In this document: piece after piece, positions 59,745-64,000 of the stretch
Position numbering within the stretch: the stretch's first letter is position 1
Layout of the letters: each line of letters opens with the position of its first letter
DNA from: Prochilodus magdalenae
Lineage: Eukaryota > Chordata > Actinopteri > Characiformes > Prochilodontidae
Direction of reading: 5' to 3'
Length of the DNA: 64,000 nt
NCBI GenBank assembly: GCA_024036415.1
Contig: JAMWET010001241.1
Coordinates: forward strand, 165,001 to 229,000
Program-made: the position numbers and the translations under genes
Notes under the pieces: generated by a model
What the model saw: the letters and a program-made list of their open reading frames with translations, nothing else
Told to the model about the DNA's origin: nothing
Databases searched by the model: none

Positions 59745-60620
59745 CACAGGCCACCTCCTCCTATCTCCCCTCACTGTCCATCTTATCAGCTCCACGGACC
59801 ATATAGGACACTCTGTTGGTGTACAGGTCCAGACTGTAGTCCATCTGTTTCTCTGTATACTGTATTACCCTGTTCTTCAATGGTCAGGACCCCCACAGGA
59901 CCACCACAGAGCAGGTATGAGGTGGGTGGTGGATCATTCTGATCATTCTCAGCATCTCATTCTGTGACACTGACATGGTGCTGGTGTGAGTGGATCAGAC
60001 ACAGCAGTGCTGCTGGACACCTCAGTGTCACTGCTGGACTGAGAATCGTCCACCTACCACAACTATCCAGCCAACAGCGTCCCAGTGACAGCATCCTCTG
60101 ACCACTGATGAAGGACTGGAGGATGACCAACACTGATCGGATCAGACACAGCAGTGCTGCTGGAATGTTTACACACTGTGTCCACTCACTGTCCACTCTA
60201 TTAGACACTCCTACCTTGCTGCTCCACCTTGATAGCTCATCTGCTGCTGCACAGTGCAGTGTTGGCCATTCTCTAGTCCCTCAGGATGCTGTTGTCTGGA
60301 TAGTTTTGGTTGGTGGATGATTCTCAGTCCACCAGTGTCCAGCAGGTGTCCAGCAGCCCTGCTGTGTCTGATCCACTCACACCAGCACCACACACACTAA
60401 CACACTCCTGTACAGTTCCAGACTGTAGTTCTATATGGTCAATGGAGCTGACAAAATGGACAGTGTGCATAGACACCTCTGTGCCTTTTAAGGAGGCATT
60501 ATTACTCCTGCCTGTCATTCTTGACCACTGTAGTGACCCCAGTGCGATTACATGCCCACCCCAAGTTAGCTCTAGCATTAGAGCTCATAGAACGCCCTGA
60601 AAGCCCACCAACAGTCCAGT
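59745..60620. mobile_element. Foldback transposon copy F6, rearranged
   Basis: It starts with the left outer arm (CACTGTCCATCTTATCAGCT, GGACACTCTGTTGGTGTACA, CCTGTTCTTCAATGGTCAGG, GGTGGATCATTCT), passes through several partial repeats of the inner part (ACACAGCAGTGCTGCTGGA twice, at 60,000 and 60,146) and ends with the right arm words near 60,370-60,460. Parts are duplicated and shuffled relative to F1. Confidence 0.75.
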
Positions 60621-61360
60621 CCAGGTTTTTGCTCCAACCTGATTTAACAAACAGAGCAGAACTATGGAGCGTCTGGGGGTCCCGGAGGACCACTTTGAAA
60701 ACTGCTTCCCTAAGGAGCTTTTAAAGCCCAAAGAACCAATGCTTAACGTACTACGAAGATTTCTGGGATCTCTGTTTCAGTCATGGCTCTGTAGGGATGT
60801 GGTTCTTCTCTGGCGTCACACCTTACGTGCTGAAGATGTGCCGGGTGTGGAGAACAGGGTGTAGGTTTCGCAGTTCAGAACCCCAGCTTTACCTGGTAAT
60901 TAGCTGAGGAGTTGAGACTTGGGTGTTCTGGAGTTGGAAAATCACCTAACCGTGTGGGAAGCCAGCCTGCCTGGACTGGAGTTCCCCACCCGCTGGCATG
61001 GGCTAATAAACGCACTGCAGACCTACAAGGCTGCTTTCCCAGAATCGGCCGCGGCGGTGATTGAGTTTCGTGTTAGTTGTGGTTTAGGCTTAATCTAAAT
61101 CTGCGGGACTCATTATAGGAGGACCACCTACATGGGATTCCCCATGCTGTTTGCTTATGAACTGATTGGAGGCCAGTTTTGCATATTCATAAAGATAAAA
61201 TATATTTTGCATATTATATTATACATATTTTGCATTTGCGGCCTGCGGGCAGAGTGATTAAGTCCTATACTCAGTCTAGTGGGCGGTACTCATCTACAGC
61301 GGTCCTGAGAGTCCATGATGGAGTTATAATGCTCTCGATTGTTATCTTAATCATGACTTA
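60621..61360. other. Intergenic, nothing recognised
   Basis: An open frame at 60,664-60,864 has no recognisable family. No splice-supported exon was found. Confidence 0.4.
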
Positions 61361-62275
61361 ATTATCTTGTGATCTCAAGATAACAAAATCAGTTTTGTCA
61401 AGATCACAACTGGTCATATCTTAACTGGCTTATTTTTTTAAAATATCAAAAGCTGTTTTCTTGAAATCACAGCTTTTTCTTCTCATGATCCCAAGATAAC
61501 ATAAGCTGATTATGCTGTGATCTTGAGCAAACAAGTTTTGTTATCTTGAGATCACAAGAAAACTGCTGTTGTTATCCTGAGATTATGAAGTTATGATCAA
61601 GATAAAGTTGTTTTCTCAATATAACAACTTGTTTGTCATGTAATCTCTAGATAGGTTTTTGCTCAAGATCATGACTTAACTGTTTTGTGAATTCAAGCTA
61701 ACAAAAGTTGCTTTCTCAAGATCATAACTTAACTGTCTTGTCACCTCAAGATAAATATTGTCACCTTCAGATAACCAAAGTTGTTTCCTCAAGATCCTAA
61801 CTTAACTGTCTTGTGACCTCAAGATAACAAAAGTTGTTTTCTCAAGATCCTTACTTAACTGTCTTGTGACCTTAAGATAACAAAAGTTGTTTTCTCAAGA
61901 TCCTAACTTAACTGTCTTGTCACCTCAAGATAACGAAGGTGGTTTCCTTAAGATCCCAACTTAACTGTACTGAAAATCTCAAAATAACAAAAGTTGTTTT
62001 CTCAAGATCCTAACTCAGTTTTCTTGAGATCACAATATAATTAGGTTTTCAAAAGAACAAAAAGTTGTTCGTCATGTGATTTTAGGATTACAGAAGTTTT
62101 CTTGAGATCACAAAATAATTGTCTGCTGATCTCAGGACAACAAAACTAGTTGTGTCAAGATCACAACTCAGTTGTCTCTTGATCTCAGGACAACAAAAGT
62201 TGTTTTCAAACTGTGCTTATCTCGAGATCATCAGATCGTTATCTTCAGATCGTGCTCCCAAAATAAAGGTCCAGA
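61361..62275. repeat. 53-bp degenerate tandem repeat with palindromic halves, upstream of cnn3
   Basis: Units with CAAGATCCTAACTTAACTGT, CTTGTGACCTCAAGATAAC and AAAAGTTGTTTTCT recur every 53 bp around 61,790-61,950 and more degenerately on both sides. CTTGAGATCAC and GTGATCTCAAG-type words occur in both orientations, so the strand can fold back. Confidence 0.85.
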
Positions 62276-62658
62276 AAATCATAACTATCCCACGGCCCCT
62301 CTAGACCCCCATACTTTGGAGCTCTTTAGACCAAAAGGATCCATAAAGAGAAGAACTGCGCCAGCAAGTCTCTCTTGTCCTTGAGGTCCTACTTCTCCTG
62401 GAGTCTTCACGTCACTGCAGTAACCTGAGGATTTAAGCTCCTCTCCGCCCCAGCGGCTGTAGTTCACTCCCAGTCTGAGTGAGCTGATCTGGGGAGGAGG
62501 CGGCGGCAGATTCCTGCCCAGCTTGAGCTCAGCGGAGGGAGCCTCTTTCACTTTCTGAGGGCGTCGCGCTCGAAGGAGCTTCGGTTTCTTTGATTTTCTG
62601 GATAAACTCGGTCTCGGATACACTTCTCTCCACCCCGCACTCCCAGGCGGAAAGGAAG
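62276..62658 (+). promoter_or_regulatory. cnn3 promoter and 5' UTR region
   Basis: Composition changes to GC-rich from about 62,420 (GGAGGCGGCGGC, GCGTCGCGCTCG), as expected for a CpG-type promoter next to the calponin start codon. The transcription start and exact UTR cannot be placed. CArG boxes, which drive other calponins, were not found. Confidence 0.55.
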
Positions 62659-62712
62659 ATGTCGTTCAACAAAGGCCCCGCGTACGGCTTGTCCGCAGAA
62701 GTCCGGAGCAAG
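62659..62712 (+). CDS. cnn3: Calponin-3, first coding exon only (gene continues past right edge)
   Basis: ATG at 62,659 begins an 18-codon exon, MSFNKGPAYGLSAEVRSK, ending at a consensus donor (CAAG followed by GTACGAG) in phase 0. This is the hallmark N-terminus of calponins (human CNN3 has FNKGPSYGLSAEVKNK), just before the calponin-homology domain, and the exon ends at the equivalent place. Calponins bind actin and modulate contractility and stress fibres. Sequence alone does not separate calponin 1, 2 and 3. The choice of CNN3 rests on its human neighbours TLCD4 and RWDD3, and on the opposite strand to tlcd4, as in human. Exon 2 was not found in the remaining 1.3 kb. Which teleost duplicate (a or b) it is cannot be said. 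Confidence 0.9.
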
Positions 62713-64000
62713 GTACGAGCGAGGGCTGATCTCTTCTGCTGGGGCTGTTGTCGTTCATCACTTCCCTCCTTCATTTTTCAGCTCGCTGCTCTGCTCTGCT
62801 GTGCGCTGCGCTCGCGCGCCTGTCACTTTGTTTATTTGTTTGTTTGTTTATGAAAGTTCAAACAGCTCCGGAGCGCTTTGATCTCGCTCGCGCTCCGAAG
62901 TTCTGAAAACTTTTCTGCTGTTTGTGTTTTCAGCGCGTATCGCGCGGCAATCTGGGCTCGGCTCCTCGGTTACTGTTTCACAGGCTTTTGTCCTCCTTCC
63001 TAGCGCTGGCCTCCTCCTCCTTCACCTCCTCCTCCTCCTGCTGCTTTTCCACTTCTCCCGGGCTTCTGAGAAGGCTCTCGGCGCTGCCTCCGCGTTAATG
63101 CCTCGTCTGATCCGCATATGTGCAGTTATTGTTGAAGAATGGAAGTTCTGTTTAACCTGTTGCTCCGTCTTGCTCCTCCGTAGCCCACGTGTGTGAGCTC
63201 CTCTCGCCACCACTAGGCTGCAACTTCGCCACGATGCGTTTAAACAACCAAGTTGTGTTGTATTTACTCATTATTATTTATTTGGGTTATTAATTTCATA
63301 ACGTATAGCTCTCTATATAGCCAATTCTGGTCACGTGACTCAGTTTAAAGGCTGTAATACTACAGCCAAGTCTTGGTTTGATGGAATAAGGCCTACGAGC
63401 AAACTACTAGCCAGATCAGCTGGCCATTTATGATAAGTTATGGATGATGATGATGGTGGTGGTGATGATTGCAGGGCAGCAGTGGCCACTCCTGAAGCAC
63501 GAAGGGTCAGTGAACCATACTTTTGTTGGGCAGGCCCTGGGTGGAGTCTGCTGTGCCTGTGTGAAAAGAAACCAGAGCAGGCAACCAGCCGACTGGAGCC
63601 AGCCACGGCCAACAATGTGGGGAACCCCCCCCTCCCCCGCCTATAAGAAGTGGAATTCCACCCACCTCCCAAAATTTAGATGTAGCCCAATTAAACCACT
63701 GGGGTATATGCAAAGTCAATGGGAGAGAGGTGCTCTGTTTATACAGACACACAGTGGTGGTGAATGGAACCAGACGTCCTGGTCTAAAGGCTCCCTCACA
63801 GGAAGTTGGGACGTGGAAGTGTTTGTTCTGAGATGCTGTTTTATGGTGGTTCTAAAGGGTTTTGGCTTTACAGTCTGTTCATGGTGGAGGTCTAGGCCTA
63901 TATGCTGGATGTGTCGATGTAAACAGTCCCCAACGAAGGCTTGTACTGTAGGTTTCAGGTTGATCGCCGTTTAGATAGATAGATAGATAGATAGATAGAT
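62713..64000 (+). other. cnn3 intron 1 (start)
   Basis: GC-rich to about 63,200, then ordinary intronic sequence. A dispersed repeat (CACAGTGGTGGTGAATGGAA near 63,750, family of 44.3 and 55.3 kb) and the beginning of a (GATA)n run at 63,972 lie in it. The open frames have no support. Confidence 0.5.

Noticed and set aside
59489..59806. Frame starting MTAAQRPREARGK
   Set aside because: No known domain; its 3' half runs into the foldback element.
60664..60864. 66-codon frame MERLGVPEDHFEN
   Set aside because: Short, no homology recognised, and no adjoining exons.
62285..62623. 112-codon minus-strand frame opposite the cnn3 5' UTR
   Set aside because: Probably a by-product of GC-rich promoter sequence; no domain and no splice support.

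Overview
This is vertebrate nuclear DNA, almost certainly from a teleost fish. Four genes with spliced, fish-like exons can be read: rwdd3, hccs and tlcd4 complete on the minus strand, and the first coding exon of a calponin gene (cnn3) on the plus strand. About half of the window is tandem repeats, Tc1-like DNA transposon remnants, tRNA-derived SINEs and a foldback transposon family. The abundance of Tc1-like debris and the particular repeats suggest an ostariophysan, perhaps a characiform, but this is inference and the species cannot be fixed from the sequence.

Layout. Bases 1-32,500 contain no gene I can support. They hold four minisatellites that are each the main content of one to two kilobases (monomers of 42, 54, 50 and about 47 bp), a second array of the 42-bp monomer in the opposite orientation, two GA microsatellites, blocks rich in AGAACC/GGTTCT, a 165-bp satellite, and Tc1, SINE and foldback copies. 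Between them lie several islands of complex, homeobox-site-like sequence that could be regulatory. The human counterpart, downstream of RWDD3, is gene-poor as well.

Bases 32,530-53,400 carry the gene cluster. From high to low coordinates, in transcription order on the minus strand: tlcd4 (TLC-domain membrane protein, six coding exons, 263 residues if exon 4 is repaired), hccs (holocytochrome c synthase, six coding exons, 272 residues) and rwdd3 (RSUME, four coding exons, 259 residues). Human TLCD4 and RWDD3 are neighbours on chromosome 1 and form a known read-through transcript, while human HCCS is on the X chromosome. Here hccs sits between the two. Exon boundaries, phases and lengths agree throughout, except in tlcd4 exon 4, where homology is spread over three frames.

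Bases 53,400-62,300 are intergenic and very rich in simple repeats (CA, trinucleotide, GATA/GACA, a 53-bp repeat). The calponin gene starts at 62,659 and runs off the right edge in its first intron. cnn3 diverging from tlcd4 matches the human arrangement, but the intervening human gene ALG14 was not found.
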